Assembly (NCBI GenBank): GCA_945889325.1
Contig: CAMDBH010000013.1
Span: 1 to 58,548, forward strand
Length of the DNA: 58,548 nt
Source of the DNA: Klebsiella pneumoniae
Lineage (GTDB): Bacteria; Myxococcota_A; UBA9042
Direction of reading: 5' to 3'
A model generated the notes under the pieces. It searched no databases, was not told where the DNA came from, and saw nothing but the letters and a program-made list of their open reading frames with translations. Shown in pieces: positions 35,601-44,071 of the stretch. How positions within the stretch are numbered: position 1 is the stretch's first letter; the number at the start of each line of letters is the position of its first letter. The translations under genes were made by a program, and so were the position numbers.

Positions 35601-36260
35601 CCCGGAATTAGCAGCGGTTTATACTACATCGATCCGGACGACGCTGGGCCTCTGGCGCCGTACCAAACCTACTGCGACATGTTCACTGATGGCGGCGGTT
35701 GGACCCTCGTCGCGCACGCTAACAATGCGGTTCTGGCCGGAAAACTGACGGCAGACGCGGGGGCGTGGTCACCCTTGCTGCGCGATACGTCGGGCAACAA
35801 AAACTCCGTGGCGTTAGGCAAAACAGCGACGGAAATTGCCTACAGTTGGGCTACGGTAGCGCCAAACAGCGCACTGGTTGTCGGCTATGACTACGCCTTC
35901 AAGCACCCGTTGGCGGGCGGCACCACGTGGGCCGGCACCGGCGACGGCGGCAGTTTGTTGACCTGCACCCAAGCGCCTTTCGCAAGTGTCGCTGTGACTT
36001 GCCTCAAAGGCACCTGCGCGTTGCCGGCCACAATGTACACGCGCGGCGGGGGATTGGGCACCTGCTTTGGCAGCGCCTACGGCGTGGTGGCAAGCGCCGC
36101 ACCCAGCAACTTCTGCGACTGGGCCGTAGATCCGCAATTGTATAAGGCATTTTATCTGCGTCACACCGCGGCGCCAGCGGGCTGTGAGGGTTGGGTGAAA
36201 ACACCGGGTGGCGCGCCCAATTTGTCTGTGCCGAAAAAGGCCGCTGTTTGGATTAGATAG
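32694..36260 (+). CDS. Giant multidomain surface lipoprotein (1188 aa)
   Basis: GTG 32694 opens a signal peptide with lipobox LLAGAC. In order: an Asp-rich linker (~20-105); Cys-rich segments; a MopE-type metal-binding motif ETCDGVDNDCNGQTDE (~304-319); about ten CDD.N.CTDDSC repeats; a CGDGVVNQASEECDDGN unit of the myxococcal Cys-rich (DUF4215) class; a LamG/concanavalin-like domain (AAFWVKAT to GVWQHLALTYD); a second CGDAIVSLGEQCDDGN unit; and a fibrinogen-like domain (YQTYCDMFTDGGGWTLV). LamG and fibrinogen-like folds bind glycans or proteins in known members, so an adhesin anchored in the outer membrane is the likely role. No enzyme motif is visible. Confidence 0.85.
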   Translation: MIRFHFAKIGLPFSAFSICALALLAGACGTTETPTPILLPDVKADNGQADLAQDDGTDAITPDTLGKDSATDVEQDSGPDSATDEIVEVVDIDLDLGDPDSGEQPDTPDVPPLCGGKAFCPCAENTDCLSGACLQDSGAAKGKACAALCNGKCGAGYTCQTLPSVGDPVSVCVQSAAKLCQPCALSSDCTMLGSPVSACVNEGPLGNFCGLPCQATPDCPATYLCADVTSTEGVASKQCVKEPAGSSGDYGTCGCSNFAVTEKLETPCYFPNLGSQGQLISKCVGSRVCGESGLSICSAIAPTAETCDGVDNDCNGQTDEFTCADKNDCTDDSCGGKAGCQNAANSLACSDDNVCTLADACKGGLCLPGSASACDDDNVCTDDSCDPQAGCTFLPNTITCTDGSICTLDDACAEKKCVPGQAKVCDDANVCTDDSCDGTLGCLALANTLGCEDGSVCTLSDLCAEGKCSAGTPKSCDDNNPCTDESCDAITGCASAPNGGACNDGSVCTENDKCDGVNCAPGVATLCDDKNLCTNDSCDAKKGCLFLPNAVPCDDLNPCTVNDACFGGKCEAGKPKNCDDANTCTTDSCDVVKVCVATNNALSCDDNNACTSGDSCANAACAGKATPCDDKNPCTLDSCDAIKGCSAAPTNEGADCSADALNWCVAGKCIAKPSCGDGVVNQASEECDDGNADASDTCNACAWSCAQMPFDGVNVMLADNPAVAAVSSVTAAFWVKATKSALFLDKKTATYGGHSSYSVGYLNGKLYSRVQIKPCNGQSCDNTEFLDLVGPALPLGVWQHLALTYDAATGSAVLWLNGASVASGIKGNGLAKSAVDALGLGAAMVGNTSGGFGHVGGLAHVRIWSVALNQAGILADIGGKPQPAALVVRNDGAIGAKNWSAVAPEVVKFTSIANPLVATGGPFCGRKCGDAIVSLGEQCDDGNKNNGDGCDNSCQSEGKVSCKAILAASPGISSGLYYIDPDDAGPLAPYQTYCDMFTDGGGWTLVAHANNAVLAGKLTADAGAWSPLLRDTSGNKNSVALGKTATEIAYSWATVAPNSALVVGYDYAFKHPLAGGTTWAGTGDGGSLLTCTQAPFASVAVTCLKGTCALPATMYTRGGGLGTCFGSAYGVVASAAPSNFCDWAVDPQLYKAFYLRHTAAPAGCEGWVKTPGGAPNLSVPKKAAVWIR

Positions 36261-36450
36261 GCGCCAGCGCCTCGGTCGCGCCGCCTGTCCGACCCATGAA
36301 TTGTCTTTGTTGCGTCACGATTCCATGGCAGCCGCTTGGGACCCGAATGCTTGCTTGCACTGCTTTGCAATTGCGGCATACTTCTTGAACCGTCGGCAGA
36401 CGCGCGCCCAGCAAATCGGCGCCGCGAATCGGCGGACAACGAGGTCCAAT

Positions 36451-37572
36451 TTGTCAGCAGCCACCGCCATTGCCATGCCACTAACCGCCGTCGTGGCCGC
36501 CGCCCGCCCCCCAAAATTTGTCAAAGACGGCGGCTTTCGGCGCGACCTTGATGCCCGCGTCGACGCCTACTTTGAACAAACACAGCTACAACGCCGCGAT
36601 TTGCCAGCCATGTATTGGAAATCAGCGGTGATTTTTGCGTGGTTTGGCGGCACATGGGCGTTGATGGTGTTTGCCGGATTTCCTTGGTATATCAATGTGC
36701 TGCTTGCAGTTGCGCACGGCCTCGCCGTTTCGACGATCGGCATGAGCGTGATGCACGATGCCAACCACGGCGGTTACTCGCGTCACCCTTGGGTCAACCG
36801 GTTTTTCGGCCATTCGCTGGACGTACTGGGCTGCAGTTCCTACGTGTGGAAGATGAAACACAACACGATTCACCATACTTGGACCAACGTGGTCGGGTTT
36901 GACGACGACTTGGAGGTCGGCGCGCTCGCGCGCATGGCGCCACAGCAACCGCGTTACCCTTGGCATCGGGCGCAGCACATCTATGTCTGGGGATTGTATG
37001 CGCTTTTATTGCCCAAGTGGTATTTGATCGACGACTGGTACAACCTCGCCAACGCCCGCGTCGGGCGCACGCACATGCCAGCGCCGCCGCCAGGTGAGAT
37101 GGCCGCGCTCGTGACCGGAAAAGTCATTTTCGCGGCGTGGTCCTTGGTCATTCCCATCATGTTTCACCCGGTTCTGCCAGTTCTCGCGTTGTGGATGATC
37201 GCGTCGTGCACCCTAGGCGTCGTGCTTGCCACGACGTTTCAATTGGCCCATTGCGTTGAAAATGTGGAGTTTTCCGCGTTCGATGAGCCGCTTAAACGCG
37301 ACTGGGCAGAACATCAATTGGCGACAACTGTCGATTTTGCCATGGCAAATCCCGTAGTTACTTGGTTGACGGGAGGCTTAAATTTTCAGGTCGTGCACCA
37401 CCTGTACCCCAAAGTTTGTCATTTGCATTATCCAGCGATCGCGCGCTTGGTGGCGCAGACCGCGGCAGAGCACAATCTGAAATACCGAGAACAACCGACA
37501 CTTAGCGGCGCTGTCGCGGCGCATTACCGCTGGATGCGCGGCCTAGGTCAGGCACCGGCCGCCGCGGTTTGA
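36451..37572 (+). CDS. Membrane fatty acid desaturase
   Basis: The 373-residue protein carries the three His boxes of acyl-lipid or acyl-CoA desaturases: HDANHGG, HNTIHHT and QVVHHLYP. Between boxes are membrane-spanning pairs (WALMVFAGFPWYINVLL, ALLLPKW, LVIPIMFHPVLPVLALWMI). The diiron centre bound by the His residues inserts a double bond using O2 and an electron donor. TTG 36451 with GAGG six bases upstream is the preferred start; ATG 36475 has no SD. It lies downstream of the giant lipoprotein gene with a ~190-bp gap and no recognised partner reductase. Confidence 0.9.
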   Translation: MSAATAIAMPLTAVVAAARPPKFVKDGGFRRDLDARVDAYFEQTQLQRRDLPAMYWKSAVIFAWFGGTWALMVFAGFPWYINVLLAVAHGLAVSTIGMSVMHDANHGGYSRHPWVNRFFGHSLDVLGCSSYVWKMKHNTIHHTWTNVVGFDDDLEVGALARMAPQQPRYPWHRAQHIYVWGLYALLLPKWYLIDDWYNLANARVGRTHMPAPPPGEMAALVTGKVIFAAWSLVIPIMFHPVLPVLALWMIASCTLGVVLATTFQLAHCVENVEFSAFDEPLKRDWAEHQLATTVDFAMANPVVTWLTGGLNFQVVHHLYPKVCHLHYPAIARLVAQTAAEHNLKYREQPTLSGAVAAHYRWMRGLGQAPAAAV

Positions 37573-37638
37573 GCCGAGTTGCAAAAATGCGCGCTCGCCC
37601 AATCCGCGAAAAATAATGTAAAATCGCTAGTTTATGAC

Positions 37639-38010
37639 CTATTGCGCGATCGCCGTGCACGACCCGCTGCCGTCGCACTGGCCTTTGACGCTGCTGGCGC
37701 CGGCACACTGCGGCACCAAGCACAGCGTTTTCGCTGGCACAAAAGCAGCGCGGCAAAAACCTTCCAAATCGCACTGACCGATCAGGCACGGGCCGCGCGC
37801 GCCAACCGCAAGTCCGCAAACCGATCCGGGCGTCGACCACACCTCGCACCGCACCGGCGCCTCAGCGCTGATCGTGTTGGTCGGTGCGCAGGTGCCGTCC
37901 GCGTCGTTGGCATTCATCGCACCGCCATCGTCGGTTTTCGCGCCGGTTGCCTTTGGCACGTCGGAACACGCGCTGAGCACAGTGAGCCAGATCATCATTG
38001 TTCGGCGCAT
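37639..38010 (-). CDS. Small Cys-rich lipoprotein (123 aa)
   Basis: ATG 38010 has GGAG six bases upstream and begins MRRTMMIWLTVLSAC, a short signal with lipobox LSAC. The mature part has about ten Cys in a pattern like the giant lipoprotein at 8570 (CLIGQCDLEGFCRAAFVPAKT). An in-frame extension to 38355 overlaps speE and is rejected. It is convergent with the desaturase and follows speE on the same strand after ~50 bp. It may be a single-unit relative of the large proteins; function unknown. Confidence 0.75.
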   Translation of the reverse strand: MRRTMMIWLTVLSACSDVPKATGAKTDDGGAMNANDADGTCAPTNTISAEAPVRCEVWSTPGSVCGLAVGARGPCLIGQCDLEGFCRAAFVPAKTLCLVPQCAGASSVKGQCDGSGSCTAIAQ

Positions 38011-38059
38011 TGTCGTCTCCATAGCGGCTTTCGGAAAAAGGCCACCTCGCTGCAACGGC

Positions 38060-38965
38060 TTAAATATGAAAGTCTTTTGGGTCGTCCCCCAGCGATGGCA
38101 ATGCCAACCCCGGCTGACCTCGCAGCGCCCGCCGCACGTACGTCGGTAGCGCGAAGGCTGCGTGCACAAATTCACGGTTGATATAGCGCAATTGCGGTTC
38201 AAGCGCGGCAATGCGCCCATCGCGGGCCGCTCGGCTGGCCACGTCAATTCGCTGACTTGCGGCGGTATAGGCCCAAACGCCACCGGGATAGCCGGTGACT
38301 TGGCCCATGTACAAACTTGTATGGGCGAAAATGGCAGAAAGCTTGTCGAAAACATCTTTTACGCGGCTGAGATAAAACGTCGGCGAGTCGCTTTGCGGCA
38401 CCAAAATGCCGTCGTCACCGAGCAACGTGGCGCAATGGCGATAAAATTTCTCGGTGAACAACTCCACGGCCGCGTCGACCGGGTCGGTGGAATCGACCAG
38501 AATCACGTCAAAATGTTCACCATTTGCCGCCGCTTGCTCCACATAGGCCAAACCGTCGCCGACGATGATTTCAGCCTTTGGGTCATCAAACGCAATCGCG
38601 CATTGTGGGAAGTATTGACGGGCACAGCGGATTACCTCGCCGTCGATATCGACCAACACGGCCTGCTTGACTTCAGGGTGGCGCAACACTTCGCGCAAAG
38701 TGCCGCCGTCGCCACCGCCGATGATCAACACCCGCGCGGGGTTGGGATGCGCAAGCAGAGGCACATGCGCCAGCATTTCATGGTAGCAAGATTCATCGCG
38801 GTCGGTCACGTTGGTTACGCCGCCCAGCGCCAGCACGGTTCCCCAATCTTCGGCTTCAAAAACGTCAATACTTTGAAAGGGTGTCTCAAACGACTCGTAG
38901 CGTTTGGTGACGGTGTAGGTCAAAAATGTGTGTTTGGTCCAGGGGTCAAAATACTGATCGCTCAT
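38060..38965 (-). CDS. speE: Spermidine synthase
   Basis: The 301-residue enzyme moves an aminopropyl group from decarboxylated S-adenosylmethionine to putrescine. Family motifs are present: IGGGDGGTLREVLRHPEV (SAM-binding), VDIDGEVI, IVGDGLAYV, VDSTDPVDAAVELF and YMGQVTGYPGGVW. ATG 38965 has AAAGGA five bases upstream; the longer frame to 39124 is rejected because it covers the promoter region. It is divergent from the kinase gene at 39159, with back-to-back promoters. No speA or speD is nearby. Confidence 0.93.
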   Translation of the reverse strand: MSDQYFDPWTKHTFLTYTVTKRYESFETPFQSIDVFEAEDWGTVLALGGVTNVTDRDESCYHEMLAHVPLLAHPNPARVLIIGGGDGGTLREVLRHPEVKQAVLVDIDGEVIRCARQYFPQCAIAFDDPKAEIIVGDGLAYVEQAAANGEHFDVILVDSTDPVDAAVELFTEKFYRHCATLLGDDGILVPQSDSPTFYLSRVKDVFDKLSAIFAHTSLYMGQVTGYPGGVWAYTAASQRIDVASRAARDGRIAALEPQLRYINREFVHAAFALPTYVRRALRGQPGLALPSLGDDPKDFHI

Positions 38966-39012
38966 TGGATTCCTTTGAAAAATGCGGGACACGTCAACGC
39001 GTGTGGACCGAA

Positions 39013-39041
39013 ATCGTACACAGCATCCCGCCAGTAGGCAA
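39013..39041 (-). promoter_or_regulatory. Candidate sigma-70 promoter for speE
   Basis: TTGCCT (39041-39036) and TACGAT (39018-39013) are 17 bases apart, about 47 bases before the ATG. Confidence 0.5.
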
Positions 39042-39053
39042 TTGAAACCACCG

Positions 39054-39082
39054 TTGCCCCGCCGCCATGGCCGATCTACAAT
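39054..39082 (+). promoter_or_regulatory. Candidate sigma-70 promoter for the kinase at 39159
   Basis: TTGCCC (39054-39059) and TACAAT (39077-39082) are 17 bases apart. With the speE promoter this forms a compact divergent pair. Confidence 0.55.
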
Positions 39083-39158
39083 AACCACGCGCGCTCGCAT
39101 CGAACCTTGCCCGCATGAGGACAACCTTGTTCCACCGAATTGCCTTGTCGGAGCGCCG

Positions 39159-41519
39159 TTGAATGCTCGTCACCATCGCTCCGATCTCACTGGCGCGGAA
39201 ACGCTTTTCGCCAGCCATGCCGTGGCCGAGCCGCCCGCGTTTGACGAGACAGGCACGCGCATCGGCGGCCGCTATTTGGTCTTGGGTCTGCTCGGCGTGG
39301 GCGGCATGGGCGCTGTTTACAAAGCGACTGATCTGGAACTAGATGAAACGGTTGCGCTAAAAATGCTCCGCCGTGAGTTAAGTCAAACGCCCGGCATGAT
39401 CGAGCGCTTTCGACAAGAGGTGAAACTGGCGCGGCGGGTGACGCACAAAAACGTCGTGCGTACTTTTGATCTCGGCGAGCACGGCAGCGATCGTTTCTTG
39501 ACCATGGAATTTGTCGAAGGGCGATCCTTGGCGCGCATACTGGAAGCGGACGGCCCGATCGAATCTGTGCGCGCGATCGCGATCGTGCGCGAGTTGACGG
39601 CTGGCATGGCCGCCGCGCACAAAGCCGGGGTGCTGCACCGCGATCTCAAACCCGATAACATTCTTATCGCGACAGATGGCCGTGTTCTGATTACAGATTT
39701 TGGCATCGCGCGCAGCACGTACGCGCACGTCGTGCAAACGCAAGGCGTGTTGGGTACACCCGCATACATGGCGCCCGAGCAAGTGCAAGCCAATGAGACA
39801 ATTGATGAACGCGCCGATCTTTATGCACTTGGTGCCATCCTGTATGAAATGCTGACCGGCAAACGCGCGTGGGAAGGCGACAACGTTTACACCGTAGCGA
39901 TTGCGCGATTGACGCTGCAACCACCTGATCCGCGGCTGCATTTGAAGTTGCCACCGGGCTTGGGTGAACTGGTGGTGCGCTGTATGGCGCGGCAACGCCA
40001 TGAGCGGCCAGCCACTGCGGACGCGCTGCTCGCACTGCTCGCTGCGATCGGCACGCACTCGGGCGTGCATTCGATGCCGACAACGCCGTATAATTTCACC
40101 CAGGTACAGCCAATGCCCAGCGCCAGCGCGCCGGCTGTTGCGGTGTTGCCGTTCACAGCTGCCGCAGACGACGTGTACCTCGCCGAAGGCTTGACCGAGG
40201 AAATGATAGATATTTTGTCGATGACGCAGGGGCTGCGCGTGCGACCGCTGTCGGCGGTGGTCGGCCGCAGCCATGCCGAAGCCGATCCGCGACAAGTGGG
40301 GCAAATCCTTGGCGTTGACGCTGTTGTCAGTGGTTCTGTGCGCCGCATCGCGGACGGCCTGCGGATTACCGCGCGGGTCATTTCGGTGCAAGACGGTTTT
40401 CAGCTTTGGGGTCAACGCTTTGAGTGTGCGCCCAATGAAGCTTTGCAGATCGGCGATACGGTCGCGCGGGCGGTGGCTGACGCGTTGATGCAGCGCTTGG
40501 ATCGATCGGAGCGCAAAATGCCGACGGATCCGGAAGCCGTTGATCTGTATCTGCGCGGTCGCCACGAAATGCGCGCGGGTTGGGATTCAGGTCTTGACGG
40601 CGCGATGAACCTCTTGGAAACCGCACGGACAAAAGCGCCAGATGATCCGCAAATTTTAGCGACTTATGCGACAACACGCGCGCGTCAGGCCTGGCTCGCA
40701 ACGGTCGACAGTGAATTGTTGCTGGCGTCGGCACGTACGGCCGCCGATCGGGCAGTGCAGTTGGGGCCTCACTTGGGTGAGCCGTGGGTGGCGCTGGCAA
40801 CCGTACTGATTTATTCGCGTGAGGTGCCTGCCGCCGCGGTCGCCTTGCGCCGCGCGCTGGCGATTGCGCCCGGGTTATCGCGCGCGCAGACGATGCTCGG
40901 CGGGCTTTTGCTCGAAGCCGGTCGATTGCCGCAGGCCATGGACCATTTGCGCGCCGCACTGTCTCTCGATCCGCAAGACAATCAGGCGGTTGGCGATTTG
41001 GCGCGCGCGCACGGCTACATGGGCGATTGGGCTGCGGCTGCGAAGCTTTACGCCACGCCGAACCAAGATGTGCACTCGCTTGTGCTGACCTGCATCACCT
41101 TGGGTCGGCTCAGGCTTTGGGATGAACGGGCACCAGAACCGCCGGAGCTGCCAGATGTGCCCAACGGCCCCGCGACCTACCAATTTGTCAAACGCTTGGT
41201 CAACATGTACAAAAACGTACGGGAAAACCGCAAACTAGACCCGCGGACTCTGGATTTTATCCAAGTCAGCAGCTTGCCCCCCAACCCGCGTCGCCGCGCC
41301 GCCCACTGCCAATTTGTCGCCGAAGTGCAGGCGTACATCGGCCAGGTCGACACCGCGCTTGCACTCATCCAGCAAGCGGTGGATTCTGGGCTGGAAGACA
41401 TTCAATGGCTTGAGCATTGTCCGATTTTGGCCGCCGTTCGCCTCAAGCCGCAGTGGAGTTTCCTAGAAGTCCAGGTTTCTATGCGTGCAGCTGCAGTGCT
41501 CGCTGCGCTCGACGGATAA
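39159..41519 (+). CDS. Ser/Thr kinase fused to TolB-like and TPR domains
   Basis: TTG 39159 has GGAG five bases upstream. The 786-residue protein begins with a complete Hanks-type kinase (~36-300): GVGGMGAVYK, VALKMLRREL, HRDLKPDN, DFGIAR, GTPAYMAPE. Residues ~325-460 form a TolB/FlgO-like domain of the type AVLPF..AADDVYLAEGLTEEMIDIL, with VDAVVSGSVRR, as seen in adenylate cyclase and kinase fusions. The rest is tetratricopeptide repeats (APDDPQILATYATT, LAIAPGLSRAQTMLGGLLLEAGRL). No membrane helix is visible, so it is probably cytoplasmic. It is followed 64 bp later by oxoacid dehydrogenase genes on the same strand. Confidence 0.88.
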   Translation: MNARHHRSDLTGAETLFASHAVAEPPAFDETGTRIGGRYLVLGLLGVGGMGAVYKATDLELDETVALKMLRRELSQTPGMIERFRQEVKLARRVTHKNVVRTFDLGEHGSDRFLTMEFVEGRSLARILEADGPIESVRAIAIVRELTAGMAAAHKAGVLHRDLKPDNILIATDGRVLITDFGIARSTYAHVVQTQGVLGTPAYMAPEQVQANETIDERADLYALGAILYEMLTGKRAWEGDNVYTVAIARLTLQPPDPRLHLKLPPGLGELVVRCMARQRHERPATADALLALLAAIGTHSGVHSMPTTPYNFTQVQPMPSASAPAVAVLPFTAAADDVYLAEGLTEEMIDILSMTQGLRVRPLSAVVGRSHAEADPRQVGQILGVDAVVSGSVRRIADGLRITARVISVQDGFQLWGQRFECAPNEALQIGDTVARAVADALMQRLDRSERKMPTDPEAVDLYLRGRHEMRAGWDSGLDGAMNLLETARTKAPDDPQILATYATTRARQAWLATVDSELLLASARTAADRAVQLGPHLGEPWVALATVLIYSREVPAAAVALRRALAIAPGLSRAQTMLGGLLLEAGRLPQAMDHLRAALSLDPQDNQAVGDLARAHGYMGDWAAAAKLYATPNQDVHSLVLTCITLGRLRLWDERAPEPPELPDVPNGPATYQFVKRLVNMYKNVRENRKLDPRTLDFIQVSSLPPNPRRRAAHCQFVAEVQAYIGQVDTALALIQQAVDSGLEDIQWLEHCPILAAVRLKPQWSFLEVQVSMRAAAVLAALDG

Positions 41520-41583
41520 TGTACTTTCGCAAGCCTTGCGGCTAAAGTTCACGCCGCCGCTTTGCGGCGATGAGCCAACCACG

Positions 41584-42603
41584 ATGCCGAGCATGAACAT
41601 CATCCAAGCGATTAACGACGCGTTATTTATCGCGATGCGTGCCAATCCGCAGGTGGTGATGCTGGGCGAGGACATCGGCAAGTTTGGCGGCGTGTTTCGC
41701 GCAACTGTCGGGTTACAAGAAGAATTTGGTGAAGATCGTGTCATCGACACGCCGCTCGCGGAAAGCGGCATTATCGGTACAGCGATCGGCATGGCGCTGT
41801 ACGGCATCAAACCGGTGGCGGAAATTCAATTCAGCGATTTCATTTTTCCGGCCTATGACCAAATTGTCAATGAACTCGCAAAGTACCGCTATCGATCGGC
41901 GGGGCAGTTTCCAGCCGCGATGGTCATCAGAACGCCATACGGCGGCGGCATTCGCGGTGGCCATTACCACAGTCAATCGCCGGAATCCGTTTTTGCCCAT
42001 CACGCGGGCCTGGTTATCGTAACGCCGAGCAATCCGTTTGACGCAAAAGGCCTTTTGCTGTCCGCGATTGACAGCCATGACCCGGTGATGGTGCTGGAAC
42101 CCAAGCGGATTTACCGCGGACCGGATCACGGAACCAATTGGCAAAATCATCCGCAAGGGCAAGTGCCGCTTGAGGATTACCGTGTGCCCATCGGTGTGGC
42201 CAACATCGTACGACCGCGGTCAAATTCTGGTACCGGCGTAACGCTCATCACTTATGGCGCGATGGTGCACACCTGTGGCAAAGCCGCCGAGCTAGCGCAG
42301 CAACAGGGAATTGATTGTGAAATCATTGATTTGCGCAGTTTGGTGCCCTGCGACATGGATACCGTGGCCCAATCCGTGCGGCGCACAGGGCGGGCGGTGG
42401 TGGCCAATGAAGCCCCGCGCATTTGCGGCTTTTCTGCGGAACTTGTTGCAAATATTCAGCAAGAATGCTTTGATTGGTTGCAGGCGCCTGTGTTGCGCGT
42501 GACCGGTTGGGATACGCCTTTCCCGTACACGACCGAACACTTGTACATGCCCGATCCGGCGCGCGTTTTGCATTCTTTGCGCCTTGTCGCCGACTACAAA
42601 TAA
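41584..42603 (+). CDS. 2-oxoacid dehydrogenase E1 component, beta subunit
   Basis: The 339-residue protein matches the beta chain of heterotetrameric thiamine-diphosphate E1 (pyruvate or branched-chain type). Visible motifs are MLGEDIGKFGGVFRAT, DTPLAESGIIGTAIGMA, EIQFSDFIFPAYDQIVNE, RTPYGGGIRGGHYHSQSPE and the C-terminal GWDTPFPYTTEHLYMPD. With E1-alpha it decarboxylates the 2-oxoacid and loads the lipoyl arm of E2. E2 follows 42 bp later; no E1-alpha gene lies in the window. ATG 41584 is chosen; ATG 41593 is possible. Branched-chain versus pyruvate specificity cannot be decided here. Confidence 0.9.
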   Translation: MPSMNIIQAINDALFIAMRANPQVVMLGEDIGKFGGVFRATVGLQEEFGEDRVIDTPLAESGIIGTAIGMALYGIKPVAEIQFSDFIFPAYDQIVNELAKYRYRSAGQFPAAMVIRTPYGGGIRGGHYHSQSPESVFAHHAGLVIVTPSNPFDAKGLLLSAIDSHDPVMVLEPKRIYRGPDHGTNWQNHPQGQVPLEDYRVPIGVANIVRPRSNSGTGVTLITYGAMVHTCGKAAELAQQQGIDCEIIDLRSLVPCDMDTVAQSVRRTGRAVVANEAPRICGFSAELVANIQQECFDWLQAPVLRVTGWDTPFPYTTEHLYMPDPARVLHSLRLVADYK

Positions 42604-42645
42604 CCTTGAACGAGCGGCCGCCGCGGCCAGACCTTGGAGTTGCAA

Positions 42646-43968
42646 ATGGCTTTTGATTTCAAACTGCCCGACATCGGTGAAGGCGTCGTCGAAGGCGAAC
42701 TGGTTAAATGGCTGGTCGAAGACGGCCAAGCCGTGTCTGAAGATACGCCGCTTTTTGAAGTGCTGACCGATAAAGTTTCGGCCGTGATTCCGTCGCCCAA
42801 AAAAGGTGTAGTTTCAAAGCGTCATTTCGCTGAAGGCGACATGGTGCCGGTCGGTTCCGTGGTGGTGTCGATCGAAGTGGACGGCGGCGCCGCCGCGTCG
42901 GCTAAGGCCCCAGAACAGAAAGCGGCCCCCGAAGCGAAAGCAGCGCCAGCCGCGAAAGTGGCTGCGGCTGCGCCAGTCGCGACAAAGGCGCCTGCGGAAT
43001 CGGCGGCAGCGCCGGTCGCGAAAACCGTGCCGACACCGGCGGTTGTCGCAGCTGCCGCGCCCGCGGCGGCAGCCGCGCGCGACCCCGAGGAGCGTGTCCG
43101 CGCAGCGCCTGCCACGCGCAAGCTGGCGCGCGAGATGGGCTTGGACCTGTTTGAAATTCCCGGCAGTGGCGAGCACGGCCGCGTGACGCGCGAAGACGTC
43201 CAAGGCTGGGCCCAGCGCATCGTGAGCGCGCCGACGACCAAAGCGCCGGCCCAATCCCAGCCGCGCGGTGCCGACGAGGAGCGCATCAAGCTCAAAGGCC
43301 TGCGGCGTAAAATTTACGCAAAAATGCGGCAAGCCAAAGATACTGCAGCGCATTTTACTTATGTCGATGAAGTTGATTTCACCGATATCGCGCTGATGCA
43401 AACCACGTTGACTGCCCATGGTCTGAAGACGACTTTCTTGCCATTTGTGATGAAAGCCGTGGTCTTGTCGCTGCAAAAGCCGGAATTTGCTTACCTCAAC
43501 GCCTCGGTTGACGATGCGGCGGGTGAAATTGTCCTCAAGAAGCGCTTTCACATCGGTGTGGCGGCGGCGACCGATGCTGGCTTGATGGTGCCGGTGATTC
43601 ACGACGTCGATCAAAAATCGATTCGCCAATTAGTTGATGCGATCAAGCATGTTGGCGAAGGCGCCCGCGATGGCACGCTGCAGGCCAATGAGCTTTCGGG
43701 CTCTACTTTTACCATCACCTCGCTGGGGAAAATGGGCGGCATGTTTGCGACACCTATCGTAAATTATCCCGAAGTGGCGATTCTGGGCTTGCATAAAGTG
43801 GAAAAGCGTCCAGTGGTGGTCGATGGCCAAATCGTCATTCGCGACCGCATGTACATGAGTTGCTCCTTTGATCACCGCCTGATCGATGGCCATGTCGGTG
43901 CGGCTTTTGTGCAATCGGTCAAAGCGCTTTTGGAACAACCGATTTTGCTGCTGGCTGATCTCGCGTAA
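42646..43968 (+). CDS. Dihydrolipoamide acyltransferase (E2)
   Basis: ATG 42646 has GGAG six bases upstream. The 440-residue protein has one lipoyl domain (LPDIGEGVVEGELVKW; lipoylated Lys in LTDKVSAV), an Ala/Pro/Lys linker, a peripheral subunit-binding domain (ATRKLAREMGLDLFEIPGSG) and the catalytic core with DHRLIDG. E2 forms the cubic or dodecahedral core and passes the acyl group to CoA. Domain order and length fit branched-chain or pyruvate E2 with one lipoyl domain. It follows E1-beta; no E3 is seen. Confidence 0.92.
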   Translation: MAFDFKLPDIGEGVVEGELVKWLVEDGQAVSEDTPLFEVLTDKVSAVIPSPKKGVVSKRHFAEGDMVPVGSVVVSIEVDGGAAASAKAPEQKAAPEAKAAPAAKVAAAAPVATKAPAESAAAPVAKTVPTPAVVAAAAPAAAAARDPEERVRAAPATRKLAREMGLDLFEIPGSGEHGRVTREDVQGWAQRIVSAPTTKAPAQSQPRGADEERIKLKGLRRKIYAKMRQAKDTAAHFTYVDEVDFTDIALMQTTLTAHGLKTTFLPFVMKAVVLSLQKPEFAYLNASVDDAAGEIVLKKRFHIGVAAATDAGLMVPVIHDVDQKSIRQLVDAIKHVGEGARDGTLQANELSGSTFTITSLGKMGGMFATPIVNYPEVAILGLHKVEKRPVVVDGQIVIRDRMYMSCSFDHRLIDGHVGAAFVQSVKALLEQPILLLADLA

Positions 43969-44071
43969 CTTCGCGGCGCTGGACGTGCGGACGAAAAAGT
44001 TGCGTCGCGCACAAAAATTTCTGAATCGAAGCGCGTTTGATGCGTTCTAAGCTGCGGGCTAGGAGTTTTGC

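Noticed and set aside
38010..38355. N-terminal extension of the small Cys-rich lipoprotein
   Set aside because: It overlaps speE, has no SD, and places the signal peptide in the middle of the chain.
39378..40565. Minus-strand open frame opposite the kinase at 39159
   Set aside because: It covers the conserved kinase core on the other strand and has no recognisable domain.
41526..41575. Small hairpins between the kinase and E1-beta as a terminator
   Set aside because: Stems of 5-6 bp (CGCAAG/CTTGCG, GCCGC/GCGGC) without a T tract; too weak to call.
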